This document shows, piece after piece, positions 19,061-29,084 of a stretch of DNA of 64,000 nt. Both the position numbers and the translations under genes were made by a program. Below the pieces are notes generated by a model. The model was not told the DNA's origin, did not search any database, and saw only the letters and a program-made list of their open reading frames with translations. The first letter of the stretch is position 1. Each line of letters opens with the position of its first letter. Source of the DNA: an uncultured Pseudomonadales bacterium (lineage in GTDB: Bacteria > Pseudomonadota > Gammaproteobacteria > Pseudomonadales > Porticoccaceae); NCBI GenBank assembly GCA_943788875.1, contig CALSSA010000011.1, positions 62,001 to 126,000 of the forward strand. The letters are read 5' to 3'.

Positions 19061-19586
19061 TTCCGGAATGCAAAAAACCAATATTCCCAAGAAAGCCGAG
19101 GGCTTTACACTTCTTGAGATGCTGCTGGTCATTGTTATTGTCGCTGTCGTCTCAGGCATCACCATGCTATCTCTGGGTGATCGGCGGCTGCACAGTTTAA
19201 AAGCTGAAGGGCAAAAACTACAGGCAACACTAAACTGGCTTAGTGAAGAAGCTCTCTTTCAGCAGAGGCCCTATGGTCTGCAAATTTTAGAGCAGGGCTA
19301 CCAGCAGCTGGTCTGGGACTATAGGGCTGAGCAATGGTCGGTCGCTAAGATAAACAGCTCATCAATTTATTTACCCAACTATATAAGCATAAATCCCCAA
19401 CCTGAAAAAACGCAGGAACAGAGGCAGGCGTTAAGCGGCGGAATAGAACCCCCACCAGTGCCCGGTATCATTTTTTATCCGGATGGGAATTTTGAATACT
19501 TCGAACTTACCCTCAGGGTAACAGGTAGCGACCAATGGCTGGCAATTCGCGGGCGGCGCTTTCAAGGAATTGAACTTGATTTTTAA
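19038..19586 (+). CDS. gspH: Type II secretion minor pseudopilin GspH
   Basis: GspH is a minor pseudopilin. The prepilin motif is EGFTLLEMLLVIVIVAVVSG, cleaved after Gly, with Glu5 present. The rest is a beta-rich globular domain ending in WLAIRGRRFQGIEL. The start at 19038 was chosen because GGAGAGG lies nine bases upstream, giving a leader of about 22 residues and an overlap of 23 bases with gspG. An ATG at 19068 would give a shorter leader of about 12, closer to the usual length, but has a poorer ribosome site. Confidence 0.9.
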   Translation: MSAFPTFNSGMQKTNIPKKAEGFTLLEMLLVIVIVAVVSGITMLSLGDRRLHSLKAEGQKLQATLNWLSEEALFQQRPYGLQILEQGYQQLVWDYRAEQWSVAKINSSSIYLPNYISINPQPEKTQEQRQALSGGIEPPPVPGIIFYPDGNFEYFELTLRVTGSDQWLAIRGRRFQGIELDF

Positions 19587-19971
19587 CAACCGTCGCCGAG
19601 TCATATCTCCGGGATTCACATTACTTGAAGTGCTGATCGCCCTGGCGATATTTGCCCTCTGTGCGGCAGTGCTGACTGCCCAATCTACCAGCACCCTGCA
19701 TAATCGACAGAGATTAATTGAACAGCAAATAGCACTTTGGGTCGCCAAAAACAGACTTGCAGAAATCCGCACTGGGACTGTTATATCAGCACAAAAACAG
19801 CAAAGTCAGCAACAGCAGCTTGGTCAAAGTTGGAATATCCACAGCACCACAGAAGCCACCGCTAAACAGCAGCTTAAAAAAATCACCATTCGTGTGTCTC
19901 CACAGGGAGCTGATTATTCAGGCGACTACAACTCTGCAGTACTCGTTTCTTACATAGCAGATCGCCCATGA
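19576..19971 (+). CDS. gspI: Type II secretion minor pseudopilin GspI
   Basis: GspI is a minor pseudopilin that forms the tip complex with GspJ and GspK. The prepilin motif GFTLLEVLIALAIFALC has the cleavage Gly and Glu5. The length is about 131 residues. No ATG is available. A TTG at 19576 has AAGGA seven bases upstream, better placed than the in-frame TTG at 19570. It overlaps the end of gspH, and its stop overlaps the gspJ start as ATGA. Confidence 0.92.
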   Translation: MIFNNRRRVISPGFTLLEVLIALAIFALCAAVLTAQSTSTLHNRQRLIEQQIALWVAKNRLAEIRTGTVISAQKQQSQQQQLGQSWNIHSTTEATAKQQLKKITIRVSPQGADYSGDYNSAVLVSYIADRP

Positions 19972-20606
19972 ATAACAAAAAACAATCAGCGTTTACTCTA
20001 CTCGAATTACTGGTCGCCCTGGCTATTTTTGCCATTATCAGTGTGGGCGCATTTCAGCTAGTCACCCAGGTTACCAACTACCAGCAGCGCAGCGAACAGC
20101 GAATGCAAGCTTTCAATGCTATCAGTTCAGTGTTAAATATTATGGAGAGAGAATTACTGCAAGCGATAGACAGGCCCATCCGGGATGAATTTGGCGATGC
20201 ACTGCCCGCCTTGGTGGGTGATTCCCAAAGCATAGAGTTAACCTCTGGCGCACGAATCAGCAGTCCTGCCGCACTTCGTGCTGGCCATGGCGCTCAGGCA
20301 GACTTGCTGCGCAGCTTATACAGGCTCGGGCTAAAACATCAAGAAGGCACATATATAAGTATCTGGACAAGGCAGCAATGGGATGTTCTGGATCGGGTTC
20401 AGCACAGTCAGGCAGTGCAAACGTTGGCGATACCATTAGATCAGGTAAACCTAAGATATCTGAGCCACAGCAGACATTGGTTAACTGAATGGCCCGACAG
20501 CAGCGGCCATGCACAGGAGCAGCAGCCATTGCCACTGGCCATAGAATTACAGTTGGTAACCGGGCAATTTGGCACCATCACCAGACTCTTTGAGGTCAGC
20601 CAGTGA
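19968..20606 (+). CDS. gspJ: Type II secretion minor pseudopilin GspJ
   Basis: GspJ belongs to the pseudopilus tip complex. The prepilin site AFTLLELLVALAIFAIIS has Ala in place of the more common Gly before the Phe, with Glu5 kept. The globular part has the family pattern of MERELLQAIDRPIRDEFG near residues 60-77. The length of 212 is normal. It overlaps gspI and gspK by four bases each (ATGA and GTGA). Confidence 0.93.
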   Translation: MNNKKQSAFTLLELLVALAIFAIISVGAFQLVTQVTNYQQRSEQRMQAFNAISSVLNIMERELLQAIDRPIRDEFGDALPALVGDSQSIELTSGARISSPAALRAGHGAQADLLRSLYRLGLKHQEGTYISIWTRQQWDVLDRVQHSQAVQTLAIPLDQVNLRYLSHSRHWLTEWPDSSGHAQEQQPLPLAIELQLVTGQFGTITRLFEVSQ

Positions 20607-21559
20607 ACCAGTGGGTAAAGGGAGTTGCACTTATATCAATGCTTTTGCTGCTAACCCTGGTAACAGTACTCACCTCCAATATGCTGTACCAAAACACCTT
20701 GGAGATAAAGCGCCATCAGACCCAAACGCTCAGCGCCCAGGCTAGCGAATATGCTCGCGGAGGAATAGCTCTGGCAGAGATTTGGTTGCGCCAGAATGCT
20801 AGTTTATCAATGGAGCAATCAGGTGTTTTTCAGCCGCCGGGTGGCAATCTTGCTATTCAGGTCAGCGACGAGATGGGCAAATTTAATCTCAATAACTTGC
20901 GTGGCAAAAATGGCGCAATGGACCAGACACAGTTAGTAATATTCCGGCGTCTGCTGTTGGCTCTGGGGCTTGATCAAAGTCTGGCCCCCGCGGTTGGTGA
21001 CTGGGTTGATGCAGATATTTCCAGCAGCGGATACAACAGCGAAGATCTGGGGTACTCCATGATTGGCACCAGAGAGGGGCGAGGCTACAGAGCAGCCAAT
21101 CGCGCAATGGCTCATATCAGCGAGCTATTGTTGGTTCGAGGTTTTACGCCAGCCATTGTCGACAAGCTAAGTCCCTATGTCACCGTGCTACCCCATACCA
21201 CGCCAGTGAATATCAATAGCGCAAGCCAACCTGTTATCGAAGCCCTGATGCCAGATATTGACGGTCAGTCTGTGGTTCAGACGGTGCAGCAAAAGTTGTC
21301 GGGTTTTGTCGACATCGAGAGTTTTCTTAAACACCATGTCAGTGCAGGCGTCGATATTCCAGCACAGCTACTTACTACCAGTAGTCAGTACTATTTGATT
21401 ACCGTCAAGGCAAGTTATCAGCAGCAGCCAGCTCAGTGGCAAGCACTGCTGTCGCGCGCTCAGGAAAAAGAAACAGCTGCAGCTGTGCAAATCCACACCG
21501 TTTGGTTACGCCAACTACCTTTTTGGGCGACAGCGCCTACACTCAATAACTATGAATAA
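20603..21559 (+). CDS. gspK: Type II secretion minor pseudopilin GspK
   Basis: GspK is the large pseudopilin that caps the pseudopilus. The N-terminal segment GVALISMLLLLTLVTVLTSN is typical, and like other GspK it has no Glu at position 5. The mature part has DEMGKFNLNNLRGKNG and the SAM-like helical region with PVNINSASQPVIEALMP. The length of 318 is normal. The start is GTG, overlapping the gspJ stop as GTGA. Confidence 0.94.
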   Translation: MNQWVKGVALISMLLLLTLVTVLTSNMLYQNTLEIKRHQTQTLSAQASEYARGGIALAEIWLRQNASLSMEQSGVFQPPGGNLAIQVSDEMGKFNLNNLRGKNGAMDQTQLVIFRRLLLALGLDQSLAPAVGDWVDADISSSGYNSEDLGYSMIGTREGRGYRAANRAMAHISELLLVRGFTPAIVDKLSPYVTVLPHTTPVNINSASQPVIEALMPDIDGQSVVQTVQQKLSGFVDIESFLKHHVSAGVDIPAQLLTTSSQYYLITVKASYQQQPAQWQALLSRAQEKETAAAVQIHTVWLRQLPFWATAPTLNNYE

Positions 21560-22721
21560 ACTGATTTTGGTATTTTTTGAAGCGAACAACCACAAGCTTT
21601 ATTTGCTTGAGAAGGACCCTTTTATTCTCACCTTGATACAAGATGCCGAAAGCATTAAAGACAGCTCGTATCCGGTGGTTGGCGTCCTGTCTGCCGCACT
21701 GGTTGCAACCCATATTTGTAAGGTGCCGGCCAAACATAAAAGATATCTGTACAAAACCCTGCCCTTTATGTTGGAAGAAGGCACCGCGCTGGAGATTGAA
21801 ACCCAGCATATCGCCAGTCAGATCCAGGGTGATCATGTGCGCGCAATAATGATTTATCAGCACAGTATGGAATCAATTATTCAGCAGGTGGCGAACCTCG
21901 GCCTCAAACTGCAGGCGCTGTATGCAGATGCAGATTTAATACCCATCCCAGCCAGTTCTGCCGCAGATCAAGTGCTCAGATTCAATGAAATCTGTCTGAT
22001 CAAAACAGCGGAAGGTCTATTGGCACATATTGATAATATCAACCAATTGCCTGACCTGACTGATGGAGAAATACAAACTCCAAACTGCAGCCGACAAAAT
22101 TACTGCGCCACAGCCATCGCAGGGCAGCCTGAGAGTGAACAGCCAGCTATTAATTTACTTCAAGGGCAATTTGCACCACAGAGTACAATGATTCAGCGCA
22201 TCGGAATGCTTAAAAGATTGCTTGTGGCCATCGGCCTAATCACAATTATTCAGCTGCTTTATTGGGGTATAACAGGAAGTTACTTCGATCACCAGGCTGA
22301 GCAACTAGACACACAGTCTGCGCAAACCTACCTTAGTTATTTTCCCAATGATAAAACCATTGTTGATATACAGCGTCAGGCGCAGGGCCATATAAACAGG
22401 GCCAGCGCTATCAACAATGATGACAGTTCGTTTATTGCACTGGTTGCTTATTTGGGCGAGGGGATACAGCAAAACCCTGATGCCAAATCTCTATTGGTGA
22501 AATCAATAAAATGGCAAAGACGTAAAGGAGAGTTCGCTGTGGAGATTGATGCGGATAATATTGCAGCACTGGAAGAGCTTGAATCAAACCTCAAGCAAGC
22601 CAATCAGCTGGTTGTTGATCTTAATCAAGTTAATCAAAGAAACAAAAACTCAGGTCAGGGGGTAACAGGTCGGCTAACAATAGTAGCCGGCCAACACAAA
22701 CGGCAAGGAAACAACCTATGA
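21552..22721 (+). CDS. gspL: Type II secretion protein GspL
   Basis: GspL is a bitopic inner-membrane protein. Its cytoplasmic actin-like domain (residues 1 to ~215) recruits GspE, a membrane segment lies near 225-245 (RLLVAIGLITIIQLLYWGI), and a ferredoxin-like periplasmic domain follows. The conserved LPFMLEEGTALEIETQHIA stretch supports the call. The length of 389 is normal. It overlaps gspK by eight bases and gspM by four. Confidence 0.92.
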   Translation: MNKLILVFFEANNHKLYLLEKDPFILTLIQDAESIKDSSYPVVGVLSAALVATHICKVPAKHKRYLYKTLPFMLEEGTALEIETQHIASQIQGDHVRAIMIYQHSMESIIQQVANLGLKLQALYADADLIPIPASSAADQVLRFNEICLIKTAEGLLAHIDNINQLPDLTDGEIQTPNCSRQNYCATAIAGQPESEQPAINLLQGQFAPQSTMIQRIGMLKRLLVAIGLITIIQLLYWGITGSYFDHQAEQLDTQSAQTYLSYFPNDKTIVDIQRQAQGHINRASAINNDDSSFIALVAYLGEGIQQNPDAKSLLVKSIKWQRRKGEFAVEIDADNIAALEELESNLKQANQLVVDLNQVNQRNKNSGQGVTGRLTIVAGQHKRQGNNL

Positions 22722-23215
22722 GCTATTTCTCTCTGCGCCGCTATCTCCAGCTTATTCGGCGACCAGAAAAGCTAGCCTATACTCTGATTGCATATAGCAG
22801 TTTAACCCTTCTATTGATGGTTATTTTGGTTTTTCCTTTGAAAGATTATCAGCGGGAGAGTCGAGAAAATTATCGCCATCAGAGAGATCTTGAGAAATGG
22901 TTGTTGCAAAACCAGTCCAGACTGGTCACGGCCAGAGATAGCTACCAGCAAGCAAAACAGGATCAGCCCACCAATGGAGACAAACGAACATTAATGAGAC
23001 TGGTATCTGAAATTGCAGAAAAACAACGCCTCAAATTGTCACGCCTTGAGCAACGCCAGACCAATGTTACAGTCACCTTCGAAAAGCAACCTTTGTCAAG
23101 GAGCCTAAGATGGTTGCAAACATTAACCGAAGATCACCAGGTTACTATTGAACAGGCATCGTTGAGATATACCGATCTCGGCAAGGTCAGTGCAACACTG
23201 ACCTTTTCCCGATAA
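22718..23215 (+). CDS. gspM: Type II secretion protein GspM
   Basis: GspM is a small bitopic inner-membrane partner of GspL. It has a short cytoplasmic N-terminus, one membrane segment (LIAYSSLTLLLMVILVFPL, near residues 23-41), a charged coiled-coil-like stretch, then a ferredoxin-like periplasmic domain ending in TLTFSR. The length of 165 is typical. It is the last gene of the operon. No gspN or gspO follows; a gene on the opposite strand ends six bases later. Confidence 0.9.
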   Translation: MSYFSLRRYLQLIRRPEKLAYTLIAYSSLTLLLMVILVFPLKDYQRESRENYRHQRDLEKWLLQNQSRLVTARDSYQQAKQDQPTNGDKRTLMRLVSEIAEKQRLKLSRLEQRQTNVTVTFEKQPLSRSLRWLQTLTEDHQVTIEQASLRYTDLGKVSATLTFSR

Positions 23216-23221
23216 GCAATG

Positions 23222-23548
23222 TTATTGCTGCTGATCCGACAATGCTTGCGCAATTCCCGCGTTGAGGTTTTGTCTGACCTTGGCTACCCCCTCTGGAGTA
23301 AGAGTGGCAGTTAAAGCGGTAATTTCATTGGCGCATTTGGCCAATACTGCTTGAGCGCTGGGAGTTTCTTTCTCACGCTCCAGTTCCACACTGTTAGTGA
23401 TGCAGGTTTTAAGTTGATCACTCTTGGCTTGTAAGTTTGCGTTGGCGAGGCCCGTAAAACATAACCCTAATAACCCACAGGCAATTAGAGTTTTTGTTTT
23501 TGGGAGATTAAAGAATAATTGTACATTTTGTAAATATGATTGCGTCAT
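23222..23548 (-). CDS. Small exported protein of unknown function
   Basis: The protein has about 108 residues. A long basic N-terminus leads to a hydrophobic segment (TLIACGLLGLCFTGLANA) with an AxA-type cleavage site. The mature part is helical and has two cysteines (KTCIT and AKCAN), probably a disulfide. The ATG at 23548 was preferred over 23557 because AAAGG then lies nine bases upstream. I do not recognise a family. It faces the end of the gsp operon with only six bases between. Confidence 0.6.
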   Translation of the reverse strand: MTQSYLQNVQLFFNLPKTKTLIACGLLGLCFTGLANANLQAKSDQLKTCITNSVELEREKETPSAQAVLAKCANEITALTATLTPEGVAKVRQNLNAGIAQALSDQQQ

Positions 23549-24042
23549 AGTTAACATCCTTTGTTAAGTTATTCCATTAGTAAAATGATTTCTTTAAAAT
23601 TCTAGTTTAAAGATATAGATGAAATAAAAATTAAAACAAGCGCATAATTTGACAAAACTTAAAACAGAGTCTTAACTGAAACCTAAGAACTTTTTATAAC
23701 CCGTGTTTTTAAAAAGCTCAATAAAAGGATTTTGCTGAGCAGTATCGAGTTACTGGATTTTCGAGTCATAGCAAAAACAAACGGTAATCATAGCTGTACA
23801 TGGAGTTGCAGTATGTTTGATGTCTGTCTTGCTTTCTTTTTCCGCGCATCAACGCGCGTTCGTTTGATCAATTCCAAATCTTTTCTCATTCGGGCAGTCG
23901 TCCCACCGGAATTTGGCTTCAATTAAACCGACCCAAATGCATTATCAACTCAAGTAAGTCCTAGAGGTCGTAGTACCGTTTTGTCCTCCTAATCAGAACA
24001 AGATTAAGAATCGCCTGAGAACCGCAGGCAATGGAGATAAAG
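23549..24042. other. AT-rich intergenic region and leader of the SpvB/RHS gene
   Basis: No convincing gene is seen here. A TTGACA at 23649-23654 with TTAACT 17 bases later is a possible but poor promoter; TATAAC lies at 23695. Just before the next gene, GCCTG (24013-24017) pairs with CAGGC (24025-24029), forming a small hairpin four bases upstream of the ribosome site GGAG at 24033-24036. Divergent promoters for the small exported protein and the RHS gene must lie in this stretch. Confidence 0.4.
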
Positions 24043-25080
24043 ATGCCAGGGATAGCCTTATTCAAAAAAGGATTTTTTGTTTTAGTTGCTGCGGTGCTTA
24101 TCGCAACACAAAGTTTGTCGGCCAGTGCCGGTGATATCAATGTCAATTTATCCTCCCCATCGACCAATACCAGTGGCAGTTACACAGTGACCTGGACTGG
24201 TGGCACTTTTTATTATCTCGAAGAAAAAAAGAACAGTGGTGGCTGGACCACGGCTTATAGCGGCACAGCTGGTAGTAAATCATTTAGTGGCAAAGGGGCG
24301 GGTACTTACCAGTACAGGATTCGTATGTACTTGTGCCTGCCAATGATGGGCTGCATAAATTTATATAGCGATCCAGTGACTACGGTGGTTAATGTACCAG
24401 TGCCCTCCAAGCCGGGCAATATAACTGGCGCCACCTCCTATAGTTACACCACAACATCTGGCAGCACTATTTCATTGGCCTGGCCAGCATCAACGGGCAC
24501 AGTGACAAAATATCAGCTGCAAGAAAAAGTCAATTCAGGCAGTTACGTTACCGTGCACAGCAGCAGTAGCAGAAGTAAAACACGCCCAGGGAAATTAGCA
24601 GGTACTTACAAGTATCGTGTACGCGCCTGTAATGGTGGTAGTTGTAGTGCCTTCAGTAATACTAAAACGGTAACAGTCTCCGCGAGCTATTCGCTGTCAT
24701 CGTCGCCGACGACAAGCACCAACGGTAGTTTCACTCTGTCGTGGACTAATCCTAGTGGTTCGACTTTGTTTCAGGTACAGAAACTAAGCGGCAGCACATG
24801 GACAACAGTGGCAATGAGGTCAACGACGAGCTATGCACTTAGTAATCAGCCAAATGGCACATACAGCTATCGAGTGCAATACTGCTTCATGCTGCCAATG
24901 CCTCCGTACAATCCGGTCTGTACTAATACCAGTAATACAAAACAGGTAGTTGTCACTGTTCCTGCGCCATCAAAACCCAGTAGTATCAGTGGGCCAAGTA
25001 CACTTAGTTACAACACAGCGAGTGGGGTTGATTACAGTATTGACTTGGCCAAACTCTTCAGGCACAGTTACGGCCTATGA
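24043..25080 (+). pseudogene. SpvB/RHS fragment 1: signal peptide and first fibronectin-III-like repeats
   Basis: The ATG at 24043 was chosen over 24031 because GGAG lies six bases upstream and the signal peptide then starts with a short basic region. About three Ig/fibronectin-like repeats follow. Each has a W or Y core, a GTYQYR/GTYKYRVRAC motif and a cysteine pair. The frame is lost at about 25051, where comparison with the next repeat copy shows one extra A in CCAAACTC, leading to the TGA at 25078. Confidence 0.8.
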
Positions 25081-25626
25081 TCTTGAGACGCAAGGTTAAT
25101 TCCGGTAGTTGGACCAATGTAACGCCAGCCAACACTACCTCATCCAGAACATTTAATGACGAACTAGAGGGAACCTATCAGTACCGTGTACGTGCATGCA
25201 ATGGCAGTAGTTGCAGTGGCTATAGCAGCACTAAAACGGTAACCGTCTCCGCCAGCTATTCGCTGTCATCGTCGCCCTCGACAAGCACCAACGGTAGCTT
25301 TCACTCTGTCGTGGACTAATCCTAGTGGTTCGACTTTGTTTCAGGTACAGAAACTAAGCGGCAGCACATGGACAACAGTGGCAATGAGGTCAACGACGAG
25401 CTATGCACTTAGTAATCAGCCAAATGGAACATACAACTATCGCGTTCAATATTGCTTCATGCTTGAACTTCCGCCATCGCCACCGACACCAGTATGTACA
25501 GAGACAAGTAATACAAAACAGGTAGTTGTTGCCGTTCCTGCGCCATCAAAACCCAGTAGTATCAGTGGGCCAAGTACACTTAGTTACAACACAGCGAGTG
25601 GGGTTGATTACAGTATCGACTGGGCC
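24661..25626 (+). repeat. Two near-identical tandem copies of a fibronectin-III-like module pair
   Basis: 24661-25050 and 25230-25626 are almost the same DNA, offset 569-576 bases (about 190 codons per unit). Differences are few point changes, the extra bases that break the frame, and a six-base longer cysteine loop in the second copy. Later repeats in the gene are clearly diverged, so this duplication is recent or has been homogenised. Confidence 0.85.
25077..25319 (+). pseudogene. SpvB/RHS fragment 2: middle of a fibronectin-III-like repeat
   Basis: This frame carries KVNSGSWTNVTPANTTSSR to STNGSF, the continuation of the same repeat. It is entered after a second extra base near 25085 (GAGACGCAAG against GAGAGAAAG in the next copy). 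It is left by a third extra base near 25298 (GGTAGCTTTCAC against GGTAGTTTCAC in the earlier copy). Three single insertions in 250 bases restore the original frame. Confidence 0.7.
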
Positions 25627-28269
25627 AACTCCACAGGCACAGTCACCGAATATGACCTTGAGAGAAAGGTGAACTCAGGTAGCTGGGCCAATGTAACGCC
25701 AGCCAACACTACCTCATCCAGAACATTTAATGATGAACTTCAGGGAACCTATCAGTACCGTGTGCGTGCCTGTAATGGTCTGAGTTGCAGCTCTTTCAGC
25801 CCGACCAAAACAGTCACAGTCACCGCCAACTACCAATTAACAGCGACTCCAGAAGCTAGTTCAGATGGCAATATTTCTCTGTCATGGTTAAACCCAAGCA
25901 CCTCTACACTGTTTGAGGTAGAGGAGCAGGTTGGTAGCGGTAGCTGGAATCTAATTGGTGTCACAGGAAGTACAGCATTCAGTCCGCCGAACAGGGCAGA
26001 TGGAACATACAACTACCGCATTCAATATTGTTTTATGCTTGAAATACCCCCGTCGACGTCAACCAGAATATGCACTGCGACGAGCAACACAGACCAAGTT
26101 GTGGTCACCCGCCCACCTGGAACTCCACCCAGCATTAGTACCCCCGGGGATGATGACAATGGTGCATTTACAGTCTCATGGGGCAGTGCCACAGGTGTGA
26201 GCCCGCAGTACACCCTTGAACGCGAGAAAAACGGTAGCGGCACATGGGATGTTGAATATACCGGCTCTGGGACCAGTAGTCCGGTTAATGGCCTGGCCGA
26301 TGGTAGTTACAAATTCAGAGTTAAAGCCTGTAACGTAGGCGGCTGCAGCACCCATAAAACGTCCTCAGTTACCTATGTGGCAAACAAACCAGGGGTCCCG
26401 AGCAACCTGAGCGCGCCAGCGGCAACCGCGACCCAAAGCGTGGCTCTTACATGGTCCGCAGCCAGCGGTAACCCGACTAAATATTATGTTGATAAGCGCA
26501 AAAATTCTGGGAGCTGGAGTACAGAGCCCTCAGTCACTGGAACAAGTGATAATGTCTCATCCTTAAGCGATGGCTCATGGCAATTTCGCGTGCGTGCCTG
26601 TAAAACAGTTGGGCCCTTTACATCCTGTAGCAACAATTCGGCAATAACAAGTGGCACAACCGCTCTCTATGCTGGCACCCCAGGCAGCATACAGGGTCCC
26701 GACAATGACCCTGTTGGCAGTTATCTACTTAAATGGGCGCCATCAACTGGCACCGTCAGCAATTACATATTGCAGGAGCGCAAAAATAGCGGCAGCTGGA
26801 GCACCATCTATGATGGCAATGACCCCTATATCGGCATAGAAGATCAGGTTGATGCCACCTACGACTACAAAGTAAAAGCCTGCAACAACATAGGTTGCAG
26901 CCAAGACACAAGTATTAAAACGGTTGTTGTAAGCAGCACAACCTCCGCACCGGCATCGCCACCATCACCGTTTAACCCCAATCCGTCGTCGCTGGTGACC
27001 AGCAGCGAAATAAGCGCTACCGACGATGCAGGGGTAAGCGGCGGCTCATTCCGTGTCGACGAGAGTGGCTCGGCCACCTACAGCATGCCAATCATGACTG
27101 TAGCTGGTACCGCTGGCGTAGTGCCAGAAATAAGCCTTAATTACTCAAGCAATAGCGGTAATGGAATTGCGGGTCTGGGTTGGAATATTGGCGGCTTGTC
27201 GGCCATTAGTCGCTGTAGACAAACATTGCACCAGGACGGACAGGCCAAACCTATTACCTTCAGCGCCACCGACCGCTTCTGTCTGGACGGCCAGCGTCTG
27301 ATACTGGTTTCCGGCACCTATGGTGCATCGGGGTCAATCTACAAAACCGAGATAGACAGCTTTGCCAAAGTTGAAGCCTTTGGCGGCTCCACCGGGCATC
27401 CGGATTACTGGAAAGTGTATCGCAAGGACGGATCTACAACCGTTTATGGAGAAGCTGGCACCAACAAGAGTGCAGAACTTGAAGGCCGAACTAGCAGCAA
27501 TACCAAGTCAGGCAAAGTAGCCAGCTGGGGTATCAGGCAGTTGCTCGACAGCGCCAACAACCAAATAGTGTTTGTGTATAGCAACGATACAAGTGGCTTC
27601 AGGGTTAATGAAATTCGTTATGCCTATGCTGGAAGCACTGCTTTATCTGGCGCAGGCAACGCCCGTATCAAGTTCCAATATGCTACCCGTAATGACCAGA
27701 GCAAAAGTTACATGGGTGGTTATCATATTCCGGGCAAAGTGCGCCTGACCAGAATCATCTCCGAAAACAAAGTAGGCACCGTATGGAAAGAAGTTCGCAG
27801 ATACGAACTTAACTACCGCGCCGAACTCAGCACCGACAAACTTTCCCGCCTCGACAATATTGAAGAGTGCATAGGCAGCAATTGTTTGCCCAATAAAACA
27901 AGCTTTATCTGGAGCCTGCCAGTAACAGGGGAGAGCTATAGCAATAGCGACACCAGTTTTACTATGGAAAGCCTCGTCACCTATCAGTTAGCTGATTTTA
28001 ATGGCGATGGACAGTCCGATATTGTCTGGTCCAAGCATAAAAACTCAGGCCATGATCAAGGGCTGCAAGTAGCCTATGGCAGTCAGCACTGGCACGGTTT
28101 ATCCACACATGCACTGATCGACAATAATGGCAGCAGCACGGCTTCCATTCATTACGGCGACAGCCCCACCGCCGACCAGGTTCTAAAGCTCTTTCCGTTT
28201 GACTACAACGCAGATGGCCGCTCTGATTTAGCCGTTTATGCATATCAGGCCGCAAATGGCCACGCATAG
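25336..28269 (+). pseudogene. SpvB/RHS fragment 3: fibronectin-III-like repeats, SpvB domain, start of FG-GAP repeats
   Basis: This is the longest uninterrupted piece (977 codons from the first ATG; the open frame continues from ~25301). Six or so disulfide-bearing fibronectin-like repeats are followed by a Pro/Ser linker (near 26940). Next is a SpvB domain with the typical opening PIMTVAGTAGVVPEISLNYS and the GIAGLGWNIGGLSAISRC motif, then VCBS/FG-GAP repeats (LADFNGDGQSDIVWS, FDYNADGRSDLAVY). SpvB domains head insecticidal TcaC-type and RHS-type toxins, where they help form the shell. The frame ends at 28269; one extra C near 28262 would continue it as PRIGWHLYISEF. Confidence 0.85.
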
Positions 28270-29084
28270 GCTGGCATCTGTATATTTCCGAGTTTGTTAA
28301 TGGCAGCTGGAAGCTTAAGTTTAATGGCGACCTGCCTATGACAGATGAATATGCGGTCTTTGCTGACCTCAATAGCGATGGCCTAGTCGACGCTATCAGT
28401 GACGCAAAGTCTATTATCTAGAGCATGATTCAGGCGCACAATCACCAGAGCCAGTCACCTCCAATAAATATTACGAGTTTGTCTACAAGCATGATGTGGA
28501 CGTTGGAGCAATGCCCGCCGACACAACAGGCTCACTGCCATTAATCACCCACTCGTTTGAGGGCTTTAGAACTGCTGGGGCAGATTTTAATGGCGATGGC
28601 CAAGCTGATGGTTTAGCCATCATCAAAAAAACGTTTAGATATTGGTAATCCATAACCAGCTACACTCTAAATTCGATAAGCATTCGAATTAACCAAGGTG
28701 TTGTTGGCGGCAAACGACCTTCTCTGAAATGATGCCCCCTGCATGACGAAGTTCTATTTGGGCGGCAAGCTCGATGATGTCTTGCAGCTAATTAGCACCC
28801 CAGACATCAATGGCGATGGATTATCCGATCTTGTCTACTACAAAGATGATCAATTCCACTACGCTCTAAGCGATGGCACCCAACTGAATTATGTTGGCAC
28901 CTTGTTATACTGCGGTGATCTTGATGACGCCAAAAAACGCGACTTTCATCATGGCCGATATTAACCGCGATGGTTTCCCCGACGCACTCTGGCATGACTG
29001 GTCAAACAGCTATGGCTATATTAGAGCCGCGAGTGGGATCCAACAAGTCAAGCAATTTGATTCAACGTTCGATACTACAAAGGA
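28270..29084 (+). pseudogene. SpvB/RHS fragment 4: FG-GAP repeats in several broken frames
   Basis: No single frame is open throughout. Successive pieces read WHLYISEFVNGSWKLKF to DLNSDGLVDAISDAK, then YYLEHDSGAQSPEPVTSNK to DFNGDGQADGLAII, then from 28743 TPDINGDGLSDLVYYKDD, then IMADINRDGFPDALWHDW. All are FG-GAP/VCBS-type repeats with NxDGxxD loops. Breaks lie near 28410 (a single missing G would mend it), 28645-28740 and 28935-28965. Confidence 0.65.

Noticed and set aside
21130..21160. A GGTTCGAG similar to a tRNA T-loop
   Set aside because: It lies inside gspK with no cloverleaf around it. No tRNA was found in the window.
23732..23926. A 64-codon frame before the RHS gene
   Set aside because: No ribosome site, no signal or domain, and atypical composition; treated as non-coding leader.
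24661..26400. Regular repeats that might suggest a CRISPR array
   Set aside because: Units are about 570 bases, protein-coding and fibronectin-like, with no short palindromic repeats or unique spacers.
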